In this document: positions 16,041-24,466 of the stretch, piece by piece
Position numbering within the stretch: position 1 is the first letter of the stretch
Layout of the letters: each line of letters begins with the position of its first letter
Assembly (NCBI RefSeq): GCF_900105925.1
Contig: NZ_LT629791.1
Coordinates: 6,790,001 to 6,854,000 of the forward strand
Direction: 5' to 3'
From: Jiangella alkaliphila
GTDB taxonomy: Bacteria; Actinomycetota; Actinomycetes; Jiangellales; Jiangellaceae
Length of the DNA: 64,000 bases
Program-made: the position numbers and the translations under genes
Notes under the pieces: generated by a model
What the model saw: only the letters and a program-made list of their open reading frames with translations
What the model was told of the DNA's origin: nothing
Database searches by the model: none

Positions 16041-16234
16041 GGGTGGCGTTGCTGTCGTCGGAACGACAGTGCTGCCGCCCAGTAGGTGCAGTGATCCCAC
16101 ACAGTGCTGCCCGAGGCGATCGATGTGAGATCACTGCGGAGACGATGCGGCAGAACTGTCGCGGGAGCGACAGTTCTCTCACACCGAAAACGCAGCAATC
16201 CCACATCGTTTCGCCAGCCCAACGAACGCCACCC
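16041..16234. repeat. Compound palindrome beside IS3
   Basis: The outer ten-base arms enclose a six-base-stem hairpin at 16052-16069, a 13-base inverted pair with one mismatch (16088-16100 and 16125-16137), and a perfect ten-base stem AGAACTGTCG/CGACAGTTCT with a six-base loop (16152-16177). It begins 37 bases from the IS3 end. Confidence 0.6.
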
Positions 16235-16278
16235 AGAAAGACACCACGCCGCCGCGGACCGCCGCCACACTCCCCCCG

Positions 16279-16418
16279 TCCCCCTGATGGATGCCCGCGC
16301 TTGACCGTGGGGTCGCGGGTCAAGTCCAAGCCCCCTGACCACAACCCAAGAGCACCCAGCAGCCGGGCGCGGACTTGAGGCGCGACCCCACGGCCAAGAA
16401 AATCGGGCATCAGGGGAC
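16279..16418 (-). repeat. Structured intergenic repeat, copy C
   Basis: The outer arms GTCCCCCTGATGGATGCCCG and CGGGCATCAGGGGAC, and the inner arms 16305-16327 and 16371-16393 (21 of 23 paired), match copy B. The same G.G internal loop and a similar loop sequence (ACCACAACC, GGGCGCGGACTTGAGG) are kept. Four stem positions differ from copy B, and each keeps pairing through a matching change on the other arm. Confidence 0.75.
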
Positions 16419-16491
16419 GGGAAACGCCGCGAACGCGGCGAACACCCGGGCGCGACGGCGTGACGCATCCGGCGGTTCCGCAGGTTGCGAA

Positions 16492-16510
16492 TTAGCTTAG
16501 GCGTACCTTA
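16492..16510. promoter_or_regulatory. Iron box (IdeR/DmdR-type operator)
   Basis: The sequence TTAGCTTAGGCGTACCTTA agrees with the DtxR/IdeR consensus TTAGGTTAGGCTAACCTAA at 15 of 19 positions. It ends ten bases before the first gene of the siderophore importer, so iron-loaded IdeR would block transcription. It is the main evidence that the importer carries iron. Confidence 0.8.
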
Positions 16511-16520
16511 CGTTGCTGCG

Positions 16521-17357
16521 GTGACCATTTCGCCCACTCTGCCCGTCGACGGGCTCGCCGCGCGCGACGTCGACCTCGCGTACGGGCGCGACGTTGTCGT
16601 GCGGGCCGCGTCGATCGAGCTGCGGTCCGGCATGGTCACGGCGCTCATCGGGCCGAACGGCAGCGGCAAGTCGACGCTGCTGCGGGCGCTGGCCCGGCTG
16701 CACCTGCCGTCCGCCGGCGCCATCAGCTTCCACGACGGCACCGACGTCCTCAGCCTCGACCCGCGCGAGCTGGCCCGGCGCGTCACGCTGCTCGCGCAGA
16801 GCCGGAGCACGCCCGGCGGGCTGTCCGTCCGCGAGCTGGTCGAGTACGGCCGGCACCCGCACCGCGCGCGGTGGAGCGGCCGCGACCCGGGCGCAGACGA
16901 GGCCATCGCCCGGGCGATGTCGCTCACCGGCATCGAGGCGCTGGCCGAGCGGCCGGTACAGGCGCTGTCCGGCGGGCAGGCGCAGCGGGTGTGGCTGGCC
17001 AGCTGCCTGGCGCAGGACACCGGCCTGCTGCTGCTCGACGAGCCGACGACCTTCCTCGACCTGCGCTACCAGATCGAGATCCTCGACGTCGTGCGCGAGC
17101 TGGCCGACGACCACGGCATCGGCGTCGGCCTGGTGCTGCACGACCTCGACCAGGCGGCCGCCATCGCTGACCGCGTCCTGCTGCTCGAGGGCGGCACGGT
17201 CACCGCCGACGGTCCCCCGCCCGAGGTGCTGACCCCCGAGAACCTGAGCCGCGCGTACGGCATCCGCGTCGAGGTCGACGTCGATCCGGTCGACGGCCGC
17301 ATCTCCACCCGCGCCGTCGGCCGGCACAACGACGTCCGGCCGCGCGCGACGGCCTGA
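16521..17357 (+). CDS. Iron-siderophore ABC transporter ATP-binding protein, FecE type
   Basis: The 278-residue ATPase has Walker A GPNGSGKS (near residue 47), signature LSGGQAQR and Walker B LLLLDEPTTFLD. It powers the double permease two genes downstream. I set the start at the GTG at 16521 because a longer frame would run through the iron box. No Shine-Dalgarno is seen, so the mRNA may be leaderless. The order ATPase, binding protein, permease is unbroken. Confidence 0.88.
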   Translation: MTISPTLPVDGLAARDVDLAYGRDVVVRAASIELRSGMVTALIGPNGSGKSTLLRALARLHLPSAGAISFHDGTDVLSLDPRELARRVTLLAQSRSTPGGLSVRELVEYGRHPHRARWSGRDPGADEAIARAMSLTGIEALAERPVQALSGGQAQRVWLASCLAQDTGLLLLDEPTTFLDLRYQIEILDVVRELADDHGIGVGLVLHDLDQAAAIADRVLLLEGGTVTADGPPPEVLTPENLSRAYGIRVEVDVDPVDGRISTRAVGRHNDVRPRATA

Positions 17358-17399
17358 GGCCCGTTCCACCCCATCGAACCCACGATCACGAGGTACACC

Positions 17400-18434
17400 A
17401 TGAGAAGAGCGCGCGCCCTCGCGGGCCTGTCCGTCGCGTTCGTGCTGCTCGCGACCGCCTGCGGCACGACGGAGGACTCGTCCGACGACTCCACTGAAGC
17501 CGGGACGACCAGCGACCCGACGTCCGACGGCGACGGCGGTCCCGGCGGCGGCGAGACCGCCGGCGGGCCGATCACCGTCACCGACGCCCGCGGCGTCGAG
17601 GTCACATTGGACGAGCCCGCCGTGCGGGTCGCCGCCACCGAGTGGAACGCCGTCGAGAACCTCGTCTCGCTCGGCGTCATGCCGGTCGGGGTGTCCGACA
17701 TCCAGGGCTACGACAACTGGGTCAGCAGCGCGCCGCTCGACGACACCGTCACCGACATCGGCACCCGCGGCGAGCCGAGCATGGACACCCTCGCCACCCT
17801 CGATGTCGACCTCGTGGTGGTCACCGACAGCCTGATCGAGGGCGCCATCGAGCAGGTCGAGGCGACCACGCCGGTCGTCGTCATCCCGGGCGGCGACGTG
17901 CAGGACAACATCGGGCAGATGTTCGCGAACCTCGACCTGATCGCCGAGCTCACCGGCACCCAGGACCGCGCCCAGGAACTGCGCGACGAGTTCGACGCGA
18001 AGGTCGAGGAGGGCGCGGAGGCCGTCGAGGCGGCCGGCGCCACCGGCGACCAGGTCGCCTTCGCCGACGGCTGGATCGACGCCGGCAACGTCAGCGTCCG
18101 CCCGTTTGCCGACGGCTCGCTGGTCTCCGACGTCTTCGCCGAGATCGGCCTGGAGAACCCGTGGGGCCTGGAGGGCGACCCCGCCTACGGCCTGGCTCAG
18201 GCCGACGTCGAGGGGTTGACGGCGCTGCCGGCGGACGTCCGCTTCTGGTACATGGCCAACTCCGCCGACGGTGGCGACCCGTTCGCCGACGGCCTGGCCG
18301 GCAACGCGATCTGGGAGGCGCTGCCGTTCGTCCAGGCCGGCAATGTCGTCCGGTTCCCCGACTCGCTGTGGCAGTTCGGCGGCCCGACGTCGATGATGCA
18401 GTACGTCGACGCCGCCGTCGACGCGCTCGGCTGA
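17400..18434 (+). CDS. Iron-siderophore ABC transporter substrate-binding lipoprotein
   Basis: The 344-residue protein has a lipobox LATAC (Cys near residue 21), an acidic linker rich in Ser, Asp and Gly, then a FhuD/FepB-type periplasmic-binding fold (ITVTDARGVEVTLDEPAVRVAATEW, LDVDLVVVTDSL, LTGTQDRAQELRDEF). Such proteins bind ferric siderophores at the outer face. It lies 42 bases after the ATPase gene and 13 bases before the permease, within the iron-box operon. Confidence 0.9.
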   Translation: MRRARALAGLSVAFVLLATACGTTEDSSDDSTEAGTTSDPTSDGDGGPGGGETAGGPITVTDARGVEVTLDEPAVRVAATEWNAVENLVSLGVMPVGVSDIQGYDNWVSSAPLDDTVTDIGTRGEPSMDTLATLDVDLVVVTDSLIEGAIEQVEATTPVVVIPGGDVQDNIGQMFANLDLIAELTGTQDRAQELRDEFDAKVEEGAEAVEAAGATGDQVAFADGWIDAGNVSVRPFADGSLVSDVFAEIGLENPWGLEGDPAYGLAQADVEGLTALPADVRFWYMANSADGGDPFADGLAGNAIWEALPFVQAGNVVRFPDSLWQFGGPTSMMQYVDAAVDALG

Positions 18435-18447
18435 GACGGTCCCGCAA

Positions 18448-20559
18448 GTGAGGTCCGGCCGCCTGGGCGTGGTCGCCGTCGGGCTCGCGGTGCTGATCGC
18501 GGGCCTGGCGGTCGTCCACCTCATGCAGGGCACCGCGCAGGTCGGCGCCGGCGAGGTGCTGCGCTGGGCGGCCGGACGCGGCGGCGATGACCAGGCCGGC
18601 GCGATCGTGCTGGCCTCGCGGCTGCCGCGGCTGCTGGCCGCGATCGTCGTAGGGGTCGCGCTCGGTGCCGCCGGCGCGGTCATGCAGTCGGTGTCGCGCA
18701 ACGTCATGGCCTCGCCCGACACGCTCGCCGTCAACGCCGGTGCGCACTTCGCTCTGGTCGCCGCGGCGACGGCCGGCGTCACGCTGCCGCTGCTGGGCGG
18801 GGCCGGGCTGGCCTTCATCGGCGGCCTGGGCGCGGCGGCGCTGGTGCTGGCGCTGTCCGGGCTCGGCGGTTCCGGCGCGGTGCGGCTGGTGCTGGCCGGC
18901 ACCGCCATCGCGCTGGCGATCCAGTCGACGACCAGCGCGATGATCATCCTGTTCTCCGAGGAGACCCGCGGCCTGTTCGCGTGGGGCGAGGGATCGCTCG
19001 GGCAGAACGGCCTCGGCGGCGTCCAGACCATCGCGCCAGTGGTCGCCGTCGTGCTGGCCGGGCTGCTGCTGCTCGGCCGCAAGCTCGACCTCGTCTTCAT
19101 CGGCGACGACCACGCCCGCATGCTCGGCGTCAACGTGCGCCGGGTCCGCGCCGGCTCGATCGTGCTCGCCGTCATGCTGTCCGGCTGCGCCGTCACGCTG
19201 GCCGGGCCGATCGGCTTCGTCGGCCTCGCCGCGCCCGCCGTCGTGCGGCTGGCCACGCCGGTCGTGCCCGGGCTGCACAGGCACGCCGTCCTGTTGCCGG
19301 TGTCGGCCGCGACCGGCGTGCTCATGCTGCTCGCGGCTGACGTCGGGCTGCGGGCCGCGATCGGGTCGCAGGGCGCGCTCGAGGTGCCCACCGGCGTCGT
19401 CACCACGATCCTCGGGGCGATCTTCCTCATCGCGCTGGCCCGGCGCATCCGCGCCGCCGACACCGTCGGCGAGCCGCCCGCCGCAGGGGTGCGCGGCGGC
19501 GTGACGCGGCGCCGCTTCGGCCTGGTGCTGGGCACGATGGTGGTCGTGACGATCGCCGTCACCGTCGGCGGCACGCTGCTCGGCGACTCCGTGCTGCTGC
19601 TCGGCGACGTCGTCAACTGGCTGTCCGGGCAGGCCGGGCCGATCGTCAGCACCGTCATGGACACCCGGCTCCCCCGCGTCGTCGCCGGGCTGCTGGCCGG
19701 CGCCTCGCTGGCGCTGGCCGGCGCGATCATCCAGTCGGTCGCCCGCAACCCGCTGGCCGAGCCGGGCATCATCGGCGTGGCCGGCGGCGCGGGCGTCGGC
19801 GCCGTCACGATGATCACGCTGGTGCCGCTGGCCGGCTTCTGGGCGCTGGCCGGGGCGGCCGGTGCCGGCGCGGCGCTGGCCGCGACGCTGGTGTTCGCGC
19901 TGGCCGCGCGGGGCGGCTTCGCCAGCGACCGGCTGGTGCTGATCGGCGTCGCGGTGTCGGCGGGCGCGCAGTCGCTGATCGTCGTGCTCATCACGCTCAC
20001 CGACCCGTGGAACGAGACCAAGGCGCTGACCTGGCTGGCCGGGTCGACCTACGGGCGCTCGTTCGAGCACCTGGTGCCGATGTCGCTGGCGGTCGTCGCG
20101 GTGATCCCGCTGCTGTACGGCATGCGGCACACGATGGACCTGCTCTCCGTCGACGACCACACGCCGCGGGTCCTCGGCGTGCACGTGCCTCGGGCCCGGC
20201 TGGCGCTGCTGGCCGGCGCCGTCCTGCTGACCGGCGCGGCCGTCGCCGGCGTCGGCGTCATCGGGTTCGTCGGGCTGGTCGCGCCGCACGCCGCCCGCGC
20301 GCTCGTCGGGCGGCGGCACGGGCGCATGCTTCCGGTGGCCGCGCTGCTCGGCGCGTCACTGGTCTGCCTGGCCGACGCGCTGGGCCGGACGGTGATCGCG
20401 CCGGCCCAGCTGCCGGCCGGGCTGGTCACCGCGATCGTCGGCGCGCCGTACTTCGTCTGGCTGCTCTACCGCACCCGGGTACGGGGGAATACCGCGCCGC
20501 GGCGGCTGAGTTGGCGTGGACATGCCACTCAGCGGAGAGTACGTACCGAGCACGCGTAG
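18448..20559 (+). CDS. Fused FecCD-type siderophore permease (two domains, FhuB-like)
   Basis: The 703-residue membrane protein is two FecCD permease domains in tandem (about residues 1-340 and 350-690), each with about nine or ten transmembrane helices. The halves share the paired motifs [12 protein letters not shown] and [28 protein letters not shown] and [16 protein letters not shown], and [11 protein letters not shown] and [11 protein letters not shown]. FhuB of E. coli is fused the same way, while most actinobacterial importers use two genes. The start is a GTG. The next gene overlaps its end by 38 bases in another frame. Confidence 0.92.
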   Translation: MRSGRLGVVAVGLAVLIAGLAVVHLMQGTAQVGAGEVLRWAAGRGGDDQAGAIVLASRLPRLLAAIVVGVALGAAGAVMQSVSRNVMASPDTLAVNAGAHFALVAAATAGVTLPLLGGAGLAFIGGLGAAALVLALSGLGGSGAVRLVLAGTAIALAIQSTTSAMIILFSEETRGLFAWGEGSLGQNGLGGVQTIAPVVAVVLAGLLLLGRKLDLVFIGDDHARMLGVNVRRVRAGSIVLAVMLSGCAVTLAGPIGFVGLAAPAVVRLATPVVPGLHRHAVLLPVSAATGVLMLLAADVGLRAAIGSQGALEVPTGVVTTILGAIFLIALARRIRAADTVGEPPAAGVRGGVTRRRFGLVLGTMVVVTIAVTVGGTLLGDSVLLLGDVVNWLSGQAGPIVSTVMDTRLPRVVAGLLAGASLALAGAIIQSVARNPLAEPGIIGVAGGAGVGAVTMITLVPLAGFWALAGAAGAGAALAATLVFALAARGGFASDRLVLIGVAVSAGAQSLIVVLITLTDPWNETKALTWLAGSTYGRSFEHLVPMSLAVVAVIPLLYGMRHTMDLLSVDDHTPRVLGVHVPRARLALLAGAVLLTGAAVAGVGVIGFVGLVAPHAARALVGRRHGRMLPVAALLGASLVCLADALGRTVIAPAQLPAGLVTAIVGAPYFVWLLYRTRVRGNTAPRRLSWRGHATQRRVRTEHA

Positions 20560-20962
20560 CCGGTCCCGCAAGCAGACCGAGCTGTACGAGGAGTCCGGCG
20601 GGACCGTGGCCGAGACCCTGCGGGGTCAGCCGGTCATCATCGTCACCTCGGTCGGCGCCAAGACCGGCAAACTCCGCAAGACGCCGCTCATGCGGGTCGA
20701 GCACGACGGCGAGTACGCCGTCGTCGCCTCCGACGGCGGCCAGCCGGCGCACCCCGTCTGGTACCACAACCTCGTGGCCAACCCGCATGTCGAGCTGCAG
20801 GACGGCGACCAGAAGCACGACTACCTCGCCCGCGAGGCGACCGGCGACGAGCGCGCCCTCTGGTGGGCGCGCGCCCTCGAGGTGTGGCCCGACTACGCGG
20901 GCTACCAGACGAGGACCAGCCGGGTCATTCCGGTGTTCGTGCTGACCCGGCTGGTCGACTGA
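20522..20962 (+). CDS. Deazaflavin (F420)-dependent nitroreductase-family protein
   Basis: The 146-residue protein has the features of the actinobacterial DUF385/Ddn-like family: [23 protein letters not shown], then [25 protein letters not shown], and a C-terminal [10 protein letters not shown]. Members bind F420 and reduce quinones or nitro compounds. The ATG at 20522 is chosen over a GTG two codons earlier. It overlaps the permease gene, perhaps only through crowding; a link with iron uptake is not shown. Confidence 0.87.
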   Translation: MPLSGEYVPSTRSRSRKQTELYEESGGTVAETLRGQPVIIVTSVGAKTGKLRKTPLMRVEHDGEYAVVASDGGQPAHPVWYHNLVANPHVELQDGDQKHDYLAREATGDERALWWARALEVWPDYAGYQTRTSRVIPVFVLTRLVD

Positions 20963-21002
20963 CGGGGCGTTTCCTCCGGCGGCCGGCGGGTAGGAGCCAG
21001 CC

Positions 21003-21878
21003 ATGACCACCGACCAGGCCGACCGCCCCACCGAGTTCCCGCCGCAGCAGCAGGAGCCGCCCGGCTCGACCGCGGCGATGACCCCGACGCCGGACCACGG
21101 CGAGCAGAGCTACCAGGGCTCCGGGAAGCTGACCGGGCTGCGCACTCTGATCACCGGCGGCGACTCCGGCATCGGCCGGGCGGTCGCGCTCGCGTTCGCG
21201 CGCGAGGGCGCCGACGTCGCCTTCACGTACCTGCCCGAGGAGCGCTCCGACGCCGACGCGACGGTGGGGCTGGTCCACGACGCCGGACGCCGCGGGTTCG
21301 CCTACGTCGCGGACCTGCGCACGCACGACGCCTGCGTCGAGGTCGTCGCGCGGGCGGTCGGGGAGCTCGGCGGCCTGGACGTCCTGGTGAACAACGCCGG
21401 CTACCAGATGGCCCGCGAGGGCGGCATCGAGAGCATCGACCCCGAGCGGCTGGACCGCGTCTTCAAGACCAACCTCTACGCGCTGTTCTGGATGACGCAG
21501 GAGGCCGTGAAGCACCTGAAGGCCGGCGGGTGCATCATCAACAACTCGTCGATCCAGGCCTATGACCCGTCGGTGTCGCTGCTGGACTACGCCTCAACGA
21601 AGGCCGCGATCAACAACGCCACCGTCAACCTGGCGGCCGAGCTCGGCCCTCGCGGCATCCGCGTCAACGCCGTCGCGCCCGGCCCGATCTGGACCCCGCT
21701 GCAGCCGGCCACCCAGCCGCCGGAGAAGGTCGCGAAGCTCGGCCAGGACACCCCGCTCGGCCGGGCCGGCCAGCCCGCCGAGGTGGCGCCGGCCTTCGTC
21801 TTCCTCGCCTCCCCGCGGGACGCGAGCTACGTGTCCGGCACCGTCCTCGGCGTCACCGGCGGCAAGCCGGTCTTCTGA
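21003..21878 (+). CDS. Short-chain dehydrogenase, general-stress-protein-39 type
   Basis: The 291-residue SDR has a longer N-terminus with PTEFPPQQQEPPG and MTPTPDHGEQSYQGSGKL, as in the YdaD/YhxC stress group, then TGGDSGIG (NAD(P) binding), NNAGYQ, the catalytic Ser in NNSSIQAY and YASTK. Ends at YVSGTVLGVTGG. Its substrate is unknown. The start follows AGGAGCC. It lies 40 bases after the nitroreductase gene. Confidence 0.9.
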   Translation: MTTDQADRPTEFPPQQQEPPGSTAAMTPTPDHGEQSYQGSGKLTGLRTLITGGDSGIGRAVALAFAREGADVAFTYLPEERSDADATVGLVHDAGRRGFAYVADLRTHDACVEVVARAVGELGGLDVLVNNAGYQMAREGGIESIDPERLDRVFKTNLYALFWMTQEAVKHLKAGGCIINNSSIQAYDPSVSLLDYASTKAAINNATVNLAAELGPRGIRVNAVAPGPIWTPLQPATQPPEKVAKLGQDTPLGRAGQPAEVAPAFVFLASPRDASYVSGTVLGVTGGKPVF

Positions 21879-21899
21879 CCACTCAGGCGCCGGCGCCGA

Positions 21900-23198
21900 T
21901 CAGGGCGTCCCGCCCCAGACGACCTGGCCCGTCGCGGCCGCGAGCTCGCAGCGTCCGTCGAGCGAGCAGCGCACCAGGCTGTGGGTGGCGCTGGCCTCGT
22001 CCCAGACCTCGAACACGAGGCTGCCGTCGCTCTCCCAGGTGATGTTCCCGGGCCCGGTGTCCGCGACCGTGAGCACTGGCTCGCCGGACCGCGCGTCGAG
22101 TACGACGACCGAGCGCGGCACGTCCAGCTCGCCGTCGACCCCCGCGCCGATCCTCTCCGCGTCCTCGAACTCCTCTGCGCCGGGCAGACCCGGTGCGGCG
22201 ATGACCGCGAGGTGCCGCCCGTCCGACGAAAAGGCCTGGGTGCCGACGTAGTGGTCCGGCGAGACCGTCCAGAGCAGCTCGCCGGTGAGGGTGTCGACAA
22301 CGCCCGGCGCGGTGTCCGCGGCCTCGTTCGGCGGCGTCAGCACGGCCAGTTCGCCGCCGGGCGCGACCGTGTTGGTGAATCCGTAGTCGGTCCACGGAGT
22401 GACGGTGTCGGCGGCCGGGTCCCAGAGGAAGATGCCCCCCGGTGCGTTCGTCGCCTTGTCCAGCACGATGCGGCCGTCGGGGAGGAAGCCCTTCGCCACG
22501 CCGACGGAGCCCTCGGCGCCCGTCTGCTCGCGCTCGTACACCACGTCCCCCGTCCGCGCGTCGGCCACGCGGAGCAGCGTGCGCCCCGGGCCGTCGCCGG
22601 GCCCATGGGTGGCCCAGTCGTGCACCGCCCAGGCGATCATGGTGCCGTCTCCGGAGACGGCCACGTCGTAGACGGCGCCGTCGTCCAGGACGGTCCGCTG
22701 ACCGTCGCGCGAGATCAGGGCGAGCTGGTTCCCGTCCGTGTTGTCGACGCCGGACTCGACGAACAGGACCACGAAGCCGCCTGCGACCTCGGACAACGCC
22801 CGGAATCCGCTGAAGTCGCCCTCGAGCGGGACCTCGACGTCGCCGCTGTGCAGCACGCCGTCGGCGTACCAGGGCACCGAGGGCGCGGGCCCCGCGGGCA
22901 GTTGGTCGACATCGACCGTGATGGGCCCCGCCGGGGCGTCCTGGCCCTGGTCCTCTGCGGGCTCGCCGGCCGCCGGGCCGACGGTGTCCAGGTCGGGGCC
23001 GTCGGTGGCGAGTGGGTCGGCGACGACGAACATCGTCCCGGCGGCGACGGCGACGACGGTGCTGCCGGCGGTCGCAAGCCGGACCTTGGCCCGGCGCCTG
23101 CGCGCCTCACGGAGCACGGTGTCGGCGAGGCCGGCTCGGGGCGGAACCCGCAGCGCGAGATCGTCCAGGGCATCGCGCATCTGGTCTTCGAGCATCAT
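21900..23198 (-). CDS. Membrane-anchored beta-propeller-like protein, partner of the ECF sigma factor
   Basis: The 432-residue protein has a cytoplasmic N-terminus of about 38 residues (MMLEDQMRDALDDLALRVPP), one transmembrane helix (about 39-60, VRLATAGSTVVAVAAG) and a large outer domain with repeated strand pairs such as DGTMIAWAVHDWATH, FSSDGRHLAVIAAPG and SDGSLVFEVWDEA, like a WD40 or PQQ propeller. Its ATG overlaps the sigma-factor stop (ATGA). This position is that of a regulator or anti-sigma factor, but no zinc anti-sigma motif (HxxxCxxC) is present. Its role is unproven. Confidence 0.72.
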   Translation of the reverse strand: MMLEDQMRDALDDLALRVPPRAGLADTVLREARRRRAKVRLATAGSTVVAVAAGTMFVVADPLATDGPDLDTVGPAAGEPAEDQGQDAPAGPITVDVDQLPAGPAPSVPWYADGVLHSGDVEVPLEGDFSGFRALSEVAGGFVVLFVESGVDNTDGNQLALISRDGQRTVLDDGAVYDVAVSGDGTMIAWAVHDWATHGPGDGPGRTLLRVADARTGDVVYEREQTGAEGSVGVAKGFLPDGRIVLDKATNAPGGIFLWDPAADTVTPWTDYGFTNTVAPGGELAVLTPPNEAADTAPGVVDTLTGELLWTVSPDHYVGTQAFSSDGRHLAVIAAPGLPGAEEFEDAERIGAGVDGELDVPRSVVVLDARSGEPVLTVADTGPGNITWESDGSLVFEVWDEASATHSLVRCSLDGRCELAAATGQVVWGGTP

Positions 23199-23719
23199 GC
23201 TGAGGCCTCCTCAGGAGTGGGCAGAGCGGCGTCGGCGGCCAGCTCAGGGGCGAGCACGCGCACCCGGGCCAGCGCCCGGGCGGTCTGACTGCGGACCGTG
23301 CCGACGGAGCAGCCCATGATCTCGGCCACCTCGCGCTCGGGCAGGTCCTCGTAGAACCTGAGCACCAGGACGGCCCGCTGCCGGGCCGTCAGCCGGAGCA
23401 GCGCCTGGCGCAGGTCGAGCCGGTCGTCGACCTGGCCGGCGCCGTCGCCGACGGAGCGGTCCGGCAGGTCGGCGACCGTGTCCTCGCGGACGATCTTCCG
23501 GCGGCGCCAGCGGCTGGCGTGGTCGTGATAGATCGTGCGCCGGACATACGCCTCCGGGTTATCCACCTTGTGCCAGCGGCGCACCAGCTTGACCAGCGCG
23601 CCCTGGACGAGGTCCTCGGCCACGTGCAGGTCACCGGTCAGCGCGTAGGCGGTACGCCGCAGCGCCAACGAGCGGGACTCGACGAATTCCCGGAACTCGC
23701 TCTCGGCTCGAGAATCCAT
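23195..23719 (-). CDS. ECF sigma factor, SigE family
   Basis: The 174-residue protein has sigma region 2 (FVESRSLALRRTAYALTGDLHVAEDLVQGALVKL), a linker, and region 4 (LTARQRAVLVLRFYEDLPEREVAEIMGCSVGTVRSQTARAL) with its helix-turn-helix. It resembles the SigE/SigE-like ECF group of actinomycetes. It directs RNA polymerase to its own set of promoters, unknown here. It is co-translated with the propeller protein, which probably controls it. Confidence 0.92.
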   Translation of the reverse strand: MDSRAESEFREFVESRSLALRRTAYALTGDLHVAEDLVQGALVKLVRRWHKVDNPEAYVRRTIYHDHASRWRRRKIVREDTVADLPDRSVGDGAGQVDDRLDLRQALLRLTARQRAVLVLRFYEDLPEREVAEIMGCSVGTVRSQTARALARVRVLAPELAADAALPTPEEASA

Positions 23720-23780
23720 CTCGTCCCTCTCGTCGGCGCTGCTTCCTCACTCACAGACGCACGAGCAGGGGTTCACTATG

Positions 23781-24374
23781 TCAGTCGCGGTCGCCGCCCT
23801 TGTCGTCGTCGTGGTCGTCATCGTCGCGGTCGTCGTCATCGTGGTCGTCGTCGCGGCCGCTGTTGTCGTCGTGGTCGTCATCGTCACGGTCGTCGCGGTC
23901 GTCGTCGACGTCGACGCGGGTGATCTCGCCGGAGACCGCGTCCACGCGGACGTCGTGCTCGACGCCGTCGAGGTGGATCTCGACCTTCCACTCCAGCCGG
24001 CCGTGCTCCCACTCGCGCTCGACCTCGGTGACCGTGCCGCCGCCGACGTGCGCCAGCGCGATCTGCTCGGCCTCGCCGCTGCCCATCTCGGCGCCCGTGC
24101 TCGGCGCGCTGGTGGCAGTGTCGTCGGGCGACGGCGAGTCGTCAGGCGTCGCGGAGGCCGACGGCGACGGCGTGTCGTCCGGCGTGGCCGAGGGCGTGGC
24201 CGAGGCCGACGGCGAGGGCGAGTCGTCCGGCGTCGTGGACGGCGACGGCGTGTCGGTGACCGACGAGCGCGGGCCGCTGTCGACGTCGTCGGTGCTGACG
24301 GCGTACGCGACGCCGCCGGTGATGAGCAGGGCGGCCGCGGCAGCGGCGGCGGAGACCAGTCGGTTCCGGTTCAT
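23781..24374 (-). CDS. Exported PepSY-domain protein with acidic tail
   Basis: The 197-residue protein has a signal peptide (about residues 1-27), a long Ser/Pro/Thr/Asp-rich linker of repeated TPDDSPSPSASAT-like units, one PepSY domain (AEQIALAHVGGGTVTEVEREW to VDAVSGEITRVDVD), and a 40-residue C-terminal tail of almost only Asp, His and Arg. PepSY domains often inhibit or sense at the cell surface, and the tail could bind metal ions. The start follows GGAAGGAAG. It lies beside a two-component system and behind a copy of the CTTAG-N7-TTAACC motif, so it is a likely target of that system. Confidence 0.85.
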   Translation of the reverse strand: MNRNRLVSAAAAAAALLITGGVAYAVSTDDVDSGPRSSVTDTPSPSTTPDDSPSPSASATPSATPDDTPSPSASATPDDSPSPDDTATSAPSTGAEMGSGEAEQIALAHVGGGTVTEVEREWEHGRLEWKVEIHLDGVEHDVRVDAVSGEITRVDVDDDRDDRDDDDHDDNSGRDDDHDDDDRDDDDHDDDKGGDRD

Positions 24375-24448
24375 GATGGCTTCCTTCCTAGTGCGGTGCG
24401 ATGCCACCACGTTCCCGCCGGCCGCCCTAGCGCCGCGCTGGGCGACGG

Positions 24449-24466
24449 TTAACGCCCGGCTAAGCC
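24449..24466. promoter_or_regulatory. Two-component operator candidate, site 1
   Basis: On the minus strand the region reads CTTAGCCGGGCGTTAACC (within 24447-24464), about 75 bases before the PepSY gene start and overlapping the kinase stop codon. Two further copies with the same spacing lie at 26641-26658 and 29674-29691. OmpR-type regulators often bind paired TTAA-like half-sites. Confidence 0.5.

Larger units (their letters stand above)
16005..16520. other. Intergenic region with two structured elements and an iron box
   Basis: No gene is supported. From 16041 to 16234 there is a compound palindrome with outer arms GGGTGGCGTT/AACGCCACCC. It holds two hairpins with CTGTCG/CGACAG stems (16052-16069 and 16152-16177) and the pair 16088-16100/16125-16137. 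Repeat copy C follows at 16279-16418, then the iron box at 16492-16510. Confidence 0.75.

Noticed and set aside
16497..20319. Very long minus-strand frames across the siderophore operon
   Set aside because: They are low-complexity antisense frames of real genes with clear ABC motifs.
23778..24452. A plus-strand frame rich in Val and Ile over the PepSY gene
   Set aside because: It is the antisense of the Asp-rich tail; the PepSY domain and signal peptide lie on the minus strand.
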